Assembly: GCA_013215055.1 (NCBI GenBank)
Contig: JABSRQ010000017.1
Span: forward strand, 13,862-74,448
Length of the DNA: 60,587 bases
Direction: 5' to 3'
DNA from: Pseudomonadales bacterium
GTDB taxonomy: Bacteria > Pseudomonadota > Gammaproteobacteria > Pseudomonadales > DT-91
Numbering within the stretch: position 1 is the first letter of the stretch; each line of letters opens with the position of its first letter. The position numbers and the translations under genes are program-made. Under the pieces are notes generated by a model. It had not been told where the DNA came from. It ran no database searches and saw only the letters and a list, made by a program, of their open reading frames with translations. This document shows, one piece after another, positions 34,826 to 43,501 of this stretch.

Positions 34826-37249
34826 GTGGCTGATAAGACGATTAATAATGATAAAAAACTTATGTCGGCCAGATTTATTACAGCGCTGTTTTTTGCGTTA
34901 AGTTGTAGTTTTTACAGTGGCTTTGTATCAGCTGGCGCAGAGGTGTCGGTAGGTCATGGGCAAATAACCGCATTATCCCCCTATCTTGAATATGCCATTG
35001 ATGAGGGGGGCGAGATCAGCGCCCAACAACTCTATGCTAATCAGCATGATCTGCAGTTCCAGGCTGTGACCAGCCAAAGCATGCCGGCACTTTATAAAAA
35101 TATCTGGTACCGCTTCAAGGTTAAAAATACCAGCGCTAATGATCTGGTCTTGGTGGTGAACTTTGATGAGCTATTATTTGATGAGCTGATTTTTGTTTAT
35201 CACTTTCAGGGTGAACTTCTGCAATTTAAGGCCGGGCTGAATCACCCCTTTAGTCAACGCCCTATTGATTATCGTTATGTGGCGATGCCGTTAAAAATAG
35301 CCGCCGAAGAGTCACAAACCGTCTATTTCAAAATCTATTCCTCACATATTCCCTTGGTGGCTCCGGTTATTGCGCCTGCGCTTAAATTTGCCGGCATGGT
35401 ATCTACCTCAACCATTGTTAATCTGTTATTTATCGGCATAGGCATTGGCTTATGTATTTTTATGGCGATTTTTATGCCCATGGCCATGGCGAGAAGAGAG
35501 GCCTGGGGCTATATCGCCTATGTGATGGCGACCACGGCGGTGATCATTTCGGTGAGCGGCCTGTGGCAATTTTTTCTGCCCGACCACCCGCAGTGGCATA
35601 AGTTCTTGATGGTGGCCTTATTGGCCATTAATTGCATCAGCAACTTAACCATGGTGAATGCTTTTTTTGAGGTACACAGACGTAACCCTCTATTACATAA
35701 ATGTTATTTAGTGGCCTATGTTTTTTATGCGTCGTTTATCTTTATCTATCCGTTTGTGGGTGGTTATGAGACGTTAATGCTGCCATTAATCGGGTTTACA
35801 TTGCTGATGTTTATTTTCTTGTTTGGCACGGCGTTGATGAAATACCGCCAGGGTTATTCCAATGCCGGTTTATTTTTATTTGCGATGAGTATCTTCTTTG
35901 TCACCTGTACCTATGCGGCTTTAGGCGGCGAAGGTTTATTGCCGTATAACGCGATTATTCGTCACAGTGTAGCCTCCGGCATTATTATTCAATCGGCGGT
36001 GGTGTGCCTGGCCATTGCCAGAAAGGCCAATGCCGAGAAAAAAATCCATGAAAATCTGGCGAATGACGTGGCGATTGCCAATGCAGCTAGTCGAGAAAAA
36101 AGCCACTTCCTGGCCACCATGAGCCATGAAATTCGCACACCTGTGAATGGTGTGTTAGGTATGGCGCAAATGTTACAGTCTACGCAGCTGAATGTGGAAC
36201 AGGCGCATTATACCGGCGTGATCTTAAACTCAGGCAATACCTTATTGGCGGTGATCAATGATATTTTAGATTTCTCTAAAATAGAGGCGGGCAAGATGGA
36301 GTTGGAAGAAACTCCGTTTGATTTACAGGAAGTACTCACTTATACCGAGGCCTTGTTTGCCCCACAAGCAGAAGCAAAAGGCTTAAGGTTTATCATTAAA
36401 CGGGATGAAAACTGCGTAACTCAGCTATGTGGTGATCCGATACGGCTACAGCAAATTTTAAACAATCTGTTGAGTAATGCGTTTAAATTTACCGAGGCGG
36501 GCTCTATTACCGTGGCGATTCGCAGCCATGGCATGCCTGATGACAAAGTCAGCCTGTTTTTTTCGGTGCAAGATAGCGGTATAGGCATTGCTAAAGAGAC
36601 TCAGCCACAGTTATTTAATGCCTTTACCCAGGCCGATAAGTCCACCACTCGCACTTACGGTGGTACCGGCTTAGGTTTGGCGATCAGCCAGCAGTTGGTG
36701 CAGTTGATGGGCGGAGAGATTGGCCTGATCAGTGATACCCATCAGGGGGCCGAGTTTTGGTTTACCGGCATCTTTAAAATCTCGCCTGCCTCTGAGATGC
36801 ATGGGGCGAATGAATCGGAAAACCCTGTGTTGACCGATAAGCCTTTAAATCGCAAAGATGCAGCGCCGGTAAAACTATTGATTGCCGAAGATAACCCGAT
36901 AAATCGGCAAGTGATTACCGCGATGTTAAACAAGTTAGGCTTTGAAGCGGTTATTGGTGAGGATGGTGTAGAGGCGCTGCGCTTATTTGAACAAGCCCCT
37001 GAAAGCTTTGCTGCGATTTTGATGGATTTGGAAATGCCTAATAAAGACGGTTATGCCACGGCGATGGCGATCAGGGCGATTGAACAAGAATTAAACCTGG
37101 CACCGTTACCTATCATCGCGTTAACCGCCCATGTGATGGAGGCGAATATCAACCGCTGTTATGAGGCGGGCATGGATGAGGTGTTAACCAAGCCGATACA
37201 ATTAACCCAACTGATGAAAACGCTTAACGGTTTTGGTCTGCAGCGATAA
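34826..37249 (+). CDS. Hybrid sensor histidine kinase with 7TMR-DISM sensor
   Basis: An 807-residue inner-membrane kinase. Order: signal sequence, 7TMR-DISM extracellular domain (about 40-180), seven membrane helices (about 190-400), HisKA with phosphoacceptor His434 in FLATMSHEIRTPVNG, HATPase (NNLLSNAFKF, DSGIGI, TYGGTGLGLAIS) and a C-terminal receiver with Asp734 in MDLEMPNKDG and KPIQ. No separate output domain or response regulator is adjacent, so it probably feeds an unlinked Hpt protein. GTG 34826 is used; ATG 34862 (MSARFITALFF) is equally plausible. DISM sensors often recognise carbohydrates or other extracellular ligands. Confidence 0.9.
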   Translation: MADKTINNDKKLMSARFITALFFALSCSFYSGFVSAGAEVSVGHGQITALSPYLEYAIDEGGEISAQQLYANQHDLQFQAVTSQSMPALYKNIWYRFKVKNTSANDLVLVVNFDELLFDELIFVYHFQGELLQFKAGLNHPFSQRPIDYRYVAMPLKIAAEESQTVYFKIYSSHIPLVAPVIAPALKFAGMVSTSTIVNLLFIGIGIGLCIFMAIFMPMAMARREAWGYIAYVMATTAVIISVSGLWQFFLPDHPQWHKFLMVALLAINCISNLTMVNAFFEVHRRNPLLHKCYLVAYVFYASFIFIYPFVGGYETLMLPLIGFTLLMFIFLFGTALMKYRQGYSNAGLFLFAMSIFFVTCTYAALGGEGLLPYNAIIRHSVASGIIIQSAVVCLAIARKANAEKKIHENLANDVAIANAASREKSHFLATMSHEIRTPVNGVLGMAQMLQSTQLNVEQAHYTGVILNSGNTLLAVINDILDFSKIEAGKMELEETPFDLQEVLTYTEALFAPQAEAKGLRFIIKRDENCVTQLCGDPIRLQQILNNLLSNAFKFTEAGSITVAIRSHGMPDDKVSLFFSVQDSGIGIAKETQPQLFNAFTQADKSTTRTYGGTGLGLAISQQLVQLMGGEIGLISDTHQGAEFWFTGIFKISPASEMHGANESENPVLTDKPLNRKDAAPVKLLIAEDNPINRQVITAMLNKLGFEAVIGEDGVEALRLFEQAPESFAAILMDLEMPNKDGYATAMAIRAIEQELNLAPLPIIALTAHVMEANINRCYEAGMDEVLTKPIQLTQLMKTLNGFGLQR

Positions 37250-37431
37250 ACGTTGTCAGTTCCATCACCTTATAACCTTCGCCGTTTTTTTTAAGCCTTA
37301 ATATAACCCCGCGCTATCAATTTGAACGTCATTTGATCAATCAAACATGTAGTGTAGGTGCCTGATTTTTAAAGTATGTTTTTCTGCCCTTAGGCGGTTT
37401 TATTCAGCGATTGAATTCGTTAAGATGCGCG

Positions 37432-37453
37432 CCCCACAACGATGGAGGTGGGG
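37432..37453. promoter_or_regulatory. Hairpin upstream of the binding-protein gene
   Basis: Perfect GC-rich arms CCCCAC and GTGGGG with a ten-base loop, about 80 bases before the start at 37532. The rest of 37250-37531 shows no gene. It is not matched to any riboswitch I could verify. Confidence 0.3.
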
Positions 37454-37531
37454 TGATGACGTAAAATCAATCGCAGTATTTGCAACGCCGGGATGGCCAA
37501 ACCCTTTTAAAAAACATTGAGATGTTGTTTG

Positions 37532-38305
37532 ATGGCACTATTAAATAAAATTCTAACGGCTGCATGCCTCGTTGCTGCAACCACCTCTGCGGTAGCCGAT
37601 ACCATATCCCTGCGGGCCGATTCCTGGTATCCCTATAATGCTACACCTGGCGCTAACAAAGCCGGTTATATGATTGATATTGCAACCCAGGCCTGGAAAG
37701 AAGCCGGTCATAAAATTGATTACCAATTAATGGATTGGGATGCCAGTTTGGCTAATACACAATCAGGAGAGATCGACTGTGTGGTGGGCGTGTTAAAATC
37801 AGAGGCACCCAATTTAATTTTTCCTAAGCAAAATATGGGCCTCAGTGATATCGCATTTTTTGCCAAGTCGTTTAAATATAACTGGAAGTTTAATGGCGTA
37901 AGCTCATTTAAAAATATGTCTATAGGTGTGGTTGAGGATTATAATTACAGCGATGATATTGATGTTTATGTCGCTAAAAATAGTAAAACCGATATGGTGC
38001 ACGTTGCCAAAGGTGAACATCCGCTAAGTGATTTAATCAATTTATTAGAGCAAGGCAAGATTGATCTGGTGCTGGAAAATCCTGCAGTATTTAAAGGCCA
38101 GGCACGTAAGATGAAAAGCCGCTTAAAGTTTGAAAAAATGGATAGCCTGGGCGATGCTGAAAGTATTTATATTGCTTGCTCGGCAAAAAATAAGCATTCC
38201 AAAGACTATGTCAGATTGATTGATAAAAAATTGAAATCGTTGCGCAAAACCAATCAATTAAAACCGTTGCTACGTCGTTATGGTTTAAGAGATTGGCAGA
38301 AATAA
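37532..38305 (+). CDS. Periplasmic solute-binding protein (family 3)
   Basis: A 257-residue exported protein of the bacterial extracellular solute-binding family 3. Signal peptide ends about residue 23 (TTSAVA-DT). ISLRADSWYPYNATPG, GYMIDIATQAWKEAG, GEIDCVVGVLKSE and the C-terminal LKPLLRRYGLRDW are family-typical. No ABC transporter subunits lie next to it, so it may act as an orphan binding protein or ligand sensor. ATG 37532 is preferred over TTG 37517 because it directly opens the signal peptide. Confidence 0.85.
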   Translation: MALLNKILTAACLVAATTSAVADTISLRADSWYPYNATPGANKAGYMIDIATQAWKEAGHKIDYQLMDWDASLANTQSGEIDCVVGVLKSEAPNLIFPKQNMGLSDIAFFAKSFKYNWKFNGVSSFKNMSIGVVEDYNYSDDIDVYVAKNSKTDMVHVAKGEHPLSDLINLLEQGKIDLVLENPAVFKGQARKMKSRLKFEKMDSLGDAESIYIACSAKNKHSKDYVRLIDKKLKSLRKTNQLKPLLRRYGLRDWQK

Positions 38306-38823
38306 CCCCTGCCTCTGTTTGCTCTGCTCAGTCTAATCAGGCTGAGCCTCTATTATCTATCTCTCTTCATTTTTTACAGTCTATTTTCACATAGGCCCGC
38401 TTTCCTAATAAAAGTGGATAGCTGTTTATTTAGCTATAGATGCTTGGCTTATGGCGCATAAACCTCAGGCATGCAAAAAGTTGGGTGTATTAGCTCTTTG
38501 AGTTTATTCACGTAATATTACTAACATCCTATCAACTAGGAATGCCTTTTAAGCAGGGCGTTTATCATTTCATATTTTCCTTCAAATGTTTTTTTACATG
38601 TTTATGCTTTAGGTGTTTGTGAAAACGAGTATCGCTTGCATGGTATTTTTCCGAGTCCATTTGTGTATTTACCTAGTATCTAACAAATTAGATAAGTTTG
38701 TTATGTCTCACCCGTTTGGGTGATGGAGAAAAACTAAATCCTGTTTAGAATGCTGGCCTGATTTGGTTGCAAGTGGTGCAACCCAAACTCGGTATGGTGG
38801 GTTTCTAGGATGATATTTTTGCC
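38306..38823 (+). promoter_or_regulatory. Leader of the Rieske cluster with several inverted repeats
   Basis: A 518-base gene-free stretch. It contains a hairpin GCTCAG/CTGAGC (38326-38347) after the upstream gene, a perfect TATCTAA-N4-TTAGATA (38677-38694), TCACCC-N4-GGGTGA (38708-38723), GGTTGCA-N5-TGCAACC (38765-38783) and AACCCA/TGGGTT (38780-38803). The last two overlap and cannot form together. These are candidate operators or an attenuator for the first oxygenase gene. Confidence 0.5.
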
Positions 38824-39948
38824 ATGCTTAAGACAAGTGTAACGGATATGTTGATCGCAAGTTCTAACGATGAAGCCAGTGAATTGGCTGAAGATAACTA
38901 TAAACCCAGCCACCCTAATCCCCGCTATCCAAAGGGCTGGTACAGCCTGTGTTCTAGCAGTGATTTAAATAATAAAAAACCGCTGCCGTTAAGTTACTTT
39001 GGTAAAGAACTGGCAGCCTTTAGGGATGAAAATGGCAGAGCCTGTGTCAGTGATGCTATCTGCCCACATTATGGTGCCAATCTGGCCAGAGGCGGCAAGG
39101 TGGTGAACGGTGAGATTCAGTGCCCATTACATGAGTGGCGCTTTGATGGCAAAGGAAAATGCTCACACGTGCCTTTTGCTCAAGGTACACCTTCTAGTGA
39201 ACGCAGCCGTTTGAATATGTATCCGGTGCAGGAGATAAACGGCCTGGTTTTTGTCTGGTATCACCCACAAAAATCCGCACCAGAATATGATATCCCAGCC
39301 TTTGAAGAGGCCAGTGGCAAAGGCTGGTTGAAGATGAAAAACTTCCGAATGAAGTTTCGCTCACATGTGCAAGAAATGCGGGAAAATTTCTGTGATGAAA
39401 GCCATTTTTCAGTGATACACGGCCAACCCAAACCGGCGAGCCTACAATGGCAAGCGGAGGGTGCTTTTGCCAAGGTCACATCCAGTGTTTATTGGCCATT
39501 GATGGTAGCTTTAGGCTTGGGAGAGAATATCATTTTTTGCTGTGAAGCCTCCATGATTGGTCCCGGTTTTATGGTGGTTAAAACCTCGGGTTTATTCACC
39601 GTTTCCGCCTTTGCGTTGACCACCCCCATTGATGAAACCTGGTCTGAAATGCGCTTTTATACCACCGCTCAACGAGTGTGGTGGCTGCCAGGTATGGCTT
39701 GGTATGCACATAGGCTGTTGCGTAAAACGGCGATTAAGGATTTAACCGTTGAAGGGGCGATCTGGAACCATAAACAATATCTTGAAAAACCTATTTTTCA
39801 GGCGCATGAGCGCAGCATAGGCAAGTTCAGAAAATGGTATCAACAGTTTTACCAATATAACGAGCCTGCCGAGGCTATTACTGAGCTTAAACAGAATGCC
39901 AATAAAAATAACCCCGCCTCTAACAACATCACATTGCTAGCCAGCTAA
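38824..39948 (+). CDS. Rieske non-heme iron oxygenase 1 (KshA/DAF-36-like)
   Basis: A 374-residue oxygenase alpha-type subunit that would use electrons and O2 to hydroxylate, demethylate or desaturate an organic substrate. The Rieske domain holds C80-P-H82 and C100-P-L-H103 for the [2Fe-2S] cluster. The catalytic domain holds N188-x2-D191-x2-H194-x4-H199, the bridging Asp and two iron His ligands. GWYSLC...KGKCSHVPFAQG and EINGLVFVWYHP resemble ketosteroid 9-alpha-hydroxylase and cholesterol 7-desaturase relatives. It is the first of three tandem paralogues; 14 bases separate it from the next. The substrate is unknown. Confidence 0.9.
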   Translation: MLKTSVTDMLIASSNDEASELAEDNYKPSHPNPRYPKGWYSLCSSSDLNNKKPLPLSYFGKELAAFRDENGRACVSDAICPHYGANLARGGKVVNGEIQCPLHEWRFDGKGKCSHVPFAQGTPSSERSRLNMYPVQEINGLVFVWYHPQKSAPEYDIPAFEEASGKGWLKMKNFRMKFRSHVQEMRENFCDESHFSVIHGQPKPASLQWQAEGAFAKVTSSVYWPLMVALGLGENIIFCCEASMIGPGFMVVKTSGLFTVSAFALTTPIDETWSEMRFYTTAQRVWWLPGMAWYAHRLLRKTAIKDLTVEGAIWNHKQYLEKPIFQAHERSIGKFRKWYQQFYQYNEPAEAITELKQNANKNNPASNNITLLAS

Positions 39949-39962
39949 GATAAGGAATAACT

Positions 39963-41027
39963 ATGAGTGATTTAATTTTTGCCAGCGACAGAACCGTTGA
40001 AAATAATGTGCATGCACCTAAGTGCCCGCTGCCGGCCCCGAACAGCTGGTATGTATTGTGTTTTAGTGAAGAGTTAAAACCAGAACAGATTATTAATCGC
40101 ACCCTGGCAGGTAATGCCCTGGTGCTTTATCGCACCGAGTCAGGCCAAGCCATGGCCATTAATGCCCATTGCCCACATTTAGGTGCGCACTTTAATGCAG
40201 GCGGCAAGGTCATAGGGGAGAACATTCAATGCCCCTATCATGAGTTCCGTTTTGATACGCAAGGTGACTGTGTGCATACACCTTACGAAGGCTGTAAACC
40301 GCCGCCGGGTGCAAAGAATCGTGTCTGGCAGCTACGTGAACATAACGGCATGGTCTTTGTTTGGTATCACTGCGAAGGAGCCGAGCCCGATTGGGAAGTG
40401 CCTAATTTGCAAGATGATGAGTATCCCCGGGTTAAGTTTAAATCGTTTGTGGTGCGCAGCCATCCACAGGAATTTAATGAAAATGCGGTGGATAGCGGCC
40501 ATCTTTATGCCATTCATATGTATGACAACACCAAGACGTTAGAGCCGGTGACATTGGAAGGCCCGCTGCTGTCGGCACGTTATGGATTACAGCGGCGCAA
40601 GGGGTTGTTTGGTGCTGAGAGTCCCTATGCCGAATTTAAAACCCATCTGTGGGGCCAAGGTTTTAATTATCAATTGTCCACGGTGCCGCAATATAATTTA
40701 TTTGCCAGGACCCATGTTTTAGCGACGCCCACCGAAGACGGTTTTATGATGATACACCTGGCTGTTAGCCTTAAACCGTTAGACAACCCGGAGAAAATAC
40801 ACCCCTTACTGCGACTATTGCCCAAGGCTTGGGTGCATAAATTGGTGTGGGCCGGTTATATGAAGGAGATGGAAGCCGACCTGAAACAGGATTTCCCGAT
40901 GTGGCAAAACAAGACGTATTTGGATAAACCGGCGCTGGCAAAAGGTGATGGGCCTGTTGCGCTTTATCGTAAATGGTCAAAACAGTTTTATCATCACACT
41001 GCAACGGAAAATAAAAAGGCCGCTTAG
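39963..41027 (+). CDS. Rieske non-heme iron oxygenase 2 (KshA/DAF-36-like)
   Basis: A 354-residue second oxygenase with intact ligands: C70-P-H72, C90-P-Y-H93, then N174-x2-D177-x2-H180-x4-H185 in ENAVDSGHLYAIH. Sequence is clearly related to, but well diverged from, the flanking copies, so each probably acts on a different position or intermediate. The ATG follows AAGGAA and a 14-base gap after gene 1. A hairpin lies between it and gene 3. Confidence 0.9.
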   Translation: MSDLIFASDRTVENNVHAPKCPLPAPNSWYVLCFSEELKPEQIINRTLAGNALVLYRTESGQAMAINAHCPHLGAHFNAGGKVIGENIQCPYHEFRFDTQGDCVHTPYEGCKPPPGAKNRVWQLREHNGMVFVWYHCEGAEPDWEVPNLQDDEYPRVKFKSFVVRSHPQEFNENAVDSGHLYAIHMYDNTKTLEPVTLEGPLLSARYGLQRRKGLFGAESPYAEFKTHLWGQGFNYQLSTVPQYNLFARTHVLATPTEDGFMMIHLAVSLKPLDNPEKIHPLLRLLPKAWVHKLVWAGYMKEMEADLKQDFPMWQNKTYLDKPALAKGDGPVALYRKWSKQFYHHTATENKKAA

Positions 41028-41037
41028 CTTAGCGCAG

Positions 41038-41055
41038 CGCAGGTTTAGGCCTGCG
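41038..41055 (+). other. Intergenic hairpin between Rieske genes 2 and 3
   Basis: Perfect arms CGCAGG and CCTGCG with a six-base loop, without a T-run. It may mark an mRNA processing or stability point rather than a terminator. Confidence 0.4.
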
Positions 41056-41094
41056 TGCAAGCTTGATTTTTTATTCATCCATAAGGGATTCATT

Positions 41095-42117
41095 ATGCAT
41101 AATGAAAAAACGATTCCAGTACATCTTGTAGAAGAACCAGCCACAGCCCAATACAGCAATCCACAAACCTCTTTTCCGCAGGCCTGGGTTTTTGTTGAAA
41201 TATCCAAAAACGTAAACACTAAAAAACCGGTGACTAAAAAGTTGTTTGCTCAGGATGTGGTGGTTTATCGTAGCGAATCGGGAAAGGTTGCGGTGATAGA
41301 TCCACACTGCCCACATTTTGGTGCACACTTTGGACATGGTGGTACGGTGAATGGTGAACTCTTGGAGTGCCCCTTCCACGGTTTTAAGTTTAACAGCGAG
41401 GGGCAGTGTACTAATAGCTCAGCCAAACATTGTCTGGCAGAGGATAAAACCGTATATCACTATCCTACCATTGAACGTGATGGTTATATTTTTTGTTATT
41501 ATGATGCAGAAAAAAAACAACCCGACTGGCAGATTCCTACGTTCGAGTTGGAGGGTTATGTTCAGCTACTGTCACCTTTCCAACAAAGCTCACCTGGCCA
41601 CCCCTGGGAGCATATTGTGAATAACATCGATTATCTGCATTTTAAAAAAATCCATAAAACCACACAATTCCCAGAAGTTATACAGGAACCCAGCATTGAC
41701 GGGCATAGAGTAGAAGCCTGTGTTATCGCCACACAGGGCAATACACGGTATAAACTACGCTCTCAATATTTGGGGCTAGGTATTTTAAATCAGGATTTTC
41801 AACTGCTTAATTTTGATATAAAAGCCAAGTTCCTCACATTTTTTAGCCCCACGGATAAAAATACGCTTAACATTTCCACCCATATTTATGTGCAAGCGAG
41901 CAAAAGCAAAATTCTACCGTATGCGTTTTTAGTTAACCTGTTAAAAAGTGTCTTTTACAAAATGATCATCATGAATAACCGGGACGAATATCGGGTGATG
42001 AAAAACAAATACTATTACAACTTCGGTGAACACGGTTTAACGCAGGGAGAAGACCATATTAAAGATATTGAAGCCTGGGCTCAAAACTACTATGCATTAT
42101 CGGGCGTTGAAAAATAA
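41095..42117 (+). CDS. Rieske non-heme iron oxygenase 3 (KshA/DAF-36-like)
   Basis: A 340-residue third oxygenase: C72-P-H74, C92-P-F-H95, and N176-x2-D179-x2-H182-x4-H187 in NNIDYLHFKKIH, the same spacing as in genes 1 and 2. The start is ATG 41095 with AAGGGA six bases upstream; the open frame extends back to 40945, but that part lies inside gene 2. The C-terminal region has a hydrophobic segment (ILPYAFLVNLLKSVFY) that may touch membrane. It shares a role with its neighbours, substrate unknown. Confidence 0.88.
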   Translation: MHNEKTIPVHLVEEPATAQYSNPQTSFPQAWVFVEISKNVNTKKPVTKKLFAQDVVVYRSESGKVAVIDPHCPHFGAHFGHGGTVNGELLECPFHGFKFNSEGQCTNSSAKHCLAEDKTVYHYPTIERDGYIFCYYDAEKKQPDWQIPTFELEGYVQLLSPFQQSSPGHPWEHIVNNIDYLHFKKIHKTTQFPEVIQEPSIDGHRVEACVIATQGNTRYKLRSQYLGLGILNQDFQLLNFDIKAKFLTFFSPTDKNTLNISTHIYVQASKSKILPYAFLVNLLKSVFYKMIIMNNRDEYRVMKNKYYYNFGEHGLTQGEDHIKDIEAWAQNYYALSGVEK

Positions 42118-42164
42118 TGTTTCCGCGCTTAAAAAGTATGAGTGCTGCTTTTATCATTAGCTGC

Positions 42165-42410
42165 TTATCTGCAAGCTAATAAGTCAGTAGAGTCCATTTT
42201 CAGTGCAGTGAGGAAATAGGGCTTAGTAAAAAATGATGATTTTTTAGGGGTGAACTCAGTCTGGAATTCTGGCTGCATCGCAAACCAAAAAGAAGTGCAC
42301 CGCTCAGACAGATCTATCCTTGCATCGGAATGATTTGTAAGCGTGTGCGGGAAATAGACTAAAATGGCTTTATCAACGATGGAGCAGTCAATTATCAAAG
42401 ACTTGTCCAC
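42165..42410 (-). CDS. Possible small ORF antisense in the Rieske cluster gap
   Basis: 81 residues, GTG start, no Shine-Dalgarno sequence. The sequence (CSIVDKAILVYFPH...) does not look random in composition, but no family is recognised. It could be a real gene or a relic. It is the only coding candidate in the 532-base gap 42118-42649. Confidence 0.25.
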   Translation of the reverse strand: MDKSLIIDCSIVDKAILVYFPHTLTNHSDARIDLSERCTSFWFAMQPEFQTEFTPKKSSFFTKPYFLTALKMDSTDLLACR

Positions 42411-42464
42411 AGCAGGGAGTAGGGGGGATGGTATTTTATATTTACGATCAGGGCAGTCAGATAC

Positions 42465-42497
42465 AACCCGCCTGGACTAAAAATCCAGCGACGGGTT
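42465..42497 (+). terminator. Nested hairpin in the gap before the CBS gene
   Basis: Outer arms AACCCG/CGGGTT enclose inner arms CTGGA/TCCAG, followed by TT. This could end transcription from the three oxygenase genes or attenuate the CBS and ferredoxin genes. Confidence 0.4.
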
Positions 42498-42649
42498 TTG
42501 TTGGGAAAACCACAAAAATAGCCACCGCCTCATAGGTTGCTCGACACACGACTGCTGACAAAAGCTTTTTGCTTAAAAAAAATGATTACGCCGATTTAAG
42601 TGATAACGATTAAAACAAGCGTTTTAACGTCATCACAGCGGCGCATATT

Positions 42650-43027
42650 ATGTCGTCACCGGTGTTCAGCACCGGACCCAATACCTCGATTCAACAATTG
42701 TTTGAATGGTTTCAGCAAAAACGTTACCGCCATATTCCGATTGTTGATAGCGCCGCTCATTTAATCGGCATCGTGTCAGATAGGGATGCATTACGCCAAT
42801 TATCCTCTGTGAAAGAAGCCGACAGTTTGGTGAAAGATTTTATGATCAACAAGGTATTAACCTGCACTGTGGATACCGATGTCTCAGAACTTGCCAAAAC
42901 CTTGTTAGAGCAGCATATCGGTGCACTACCGGTGGTTGATGAACGTGGATTGTTGGTAGGTATCATTACCCGTTCGGATGTTTTACGTGTAGTACTTAAC
43001 CGCTTATCCACCGAGTTATGGGTTTAG
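42650..43027 (+). CDS. CBS-domain pair protein
   Basis: A 125-residue tandem CBS domain (Bateman) module: QLFEWFQQKRYRHIPIVDS, LIGIVSDRDAL, then LLEQHIGALPVVDE and LVGIITRSDVL. Such modules sense adenine nucleotides. Codons just upstream of ATG 42650 read VITAAHI, the usual first strand of a CBS domain (as in VxDIM), so the domain is only complete if translation starts upstream, where no ATG/GTG/TTG exists before a stop. It may use a rare ATT/ATC start or be slightly truncated. It sits between the oxygenases and their ferredoxin. Confidence 0.8.
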   Translation: MSSPVFSTGPNTSIQQLFEWFQQKRYRHIPIVDSAAHLIGIVSDRDALRQLSSVKEADSLVKDFMINKVLTCTVDTDVSELAKTLLEQHIGALPVVDERGLLVGIITRSDVLRVVLNRLSTELWV

Positions 43028-43100
43028 CTGTTTGCATCATGGATTAAGCGGTTGCTATGATGTGTGCTCTTCATAAAAGCAAGACGACTCACTGGAATGC

Positions 43101-43463
43101 ATGATGACCGTACATAAACTTTGTAATGAAACTGATTTAAATATTGGTGATAAAAAAGCCTTTAAAATAGCCGATGAGCATATTTTATTATATCGCCTGG
43201 ATGATGGTTTTTATGCCACTCAGGCCGGCTGTACCCACCTTTTTAAATCGATGGAAAAAGGCCTGTTAATCGATGGTGACAAGATTCAATGCCCTCTGCA
43301 TAGAGCCACATTTGATGTGCGTACGGGAGAGCCGACATTATGGGCGCATTTCCCTCCCGGTATCCAATTATTAAATAAAGTGCGTAAAGAAAAACCGCTG
43401 AAAACCTATACCTTAAAAATCGATAACGGTGAAATTTCCGTCGATTTATCGGTCGCTGCCTAG
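43101..43463 (+). CDS. Rieske [2Fe-2S] ferredoxin
   Basis: A 120-residue small Rieske protein with C44-T-H46 and C64-P-L-H67. It matches ferredoxin components of multi-component oxygenases and is the natural candidate to feed electrons to the three oxygenases upstream. No reductase gene is adjacent; Fpr at 28064 is one possible source. Two adjacent ATGs (43101, 43104) make the start uncertain by one residue. Confidence 0.88.
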   Translation: MMTVHKLCNETDLNIGDKKAFKIADEHILLYRLDDGFYATQAGCTHLFKSMEKGLLIDGDKIQCPLHRATFDVRTGEPTLWAHFPPGIQLLNKVRKEKPLKTYTLKIDNGEISVDLSVAA

Positions 43464-43501
43464 ATATTACTATTGCTAATAGCCTCTCTTAACCAAGAGG
43501 G

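Noticed and set aside
37380..37531. Possible c-di-GMP (GEMM-I) or other riboswitch before the binding-protein gene
   Set aside because: GCAACGCCGGGATGGCC vaguely resembles one GEMM strand, but the conserved CACGCACAGGGCAAACC segment is absent, so only a hairpin is reported.
40945..41094. N-terminal 50-codon extension of the third Rieske oxygenase
   Set aside because: It lies in the second oxygenase's coding region in another frame, and ATG 41095 has a good ribosome-binding site.
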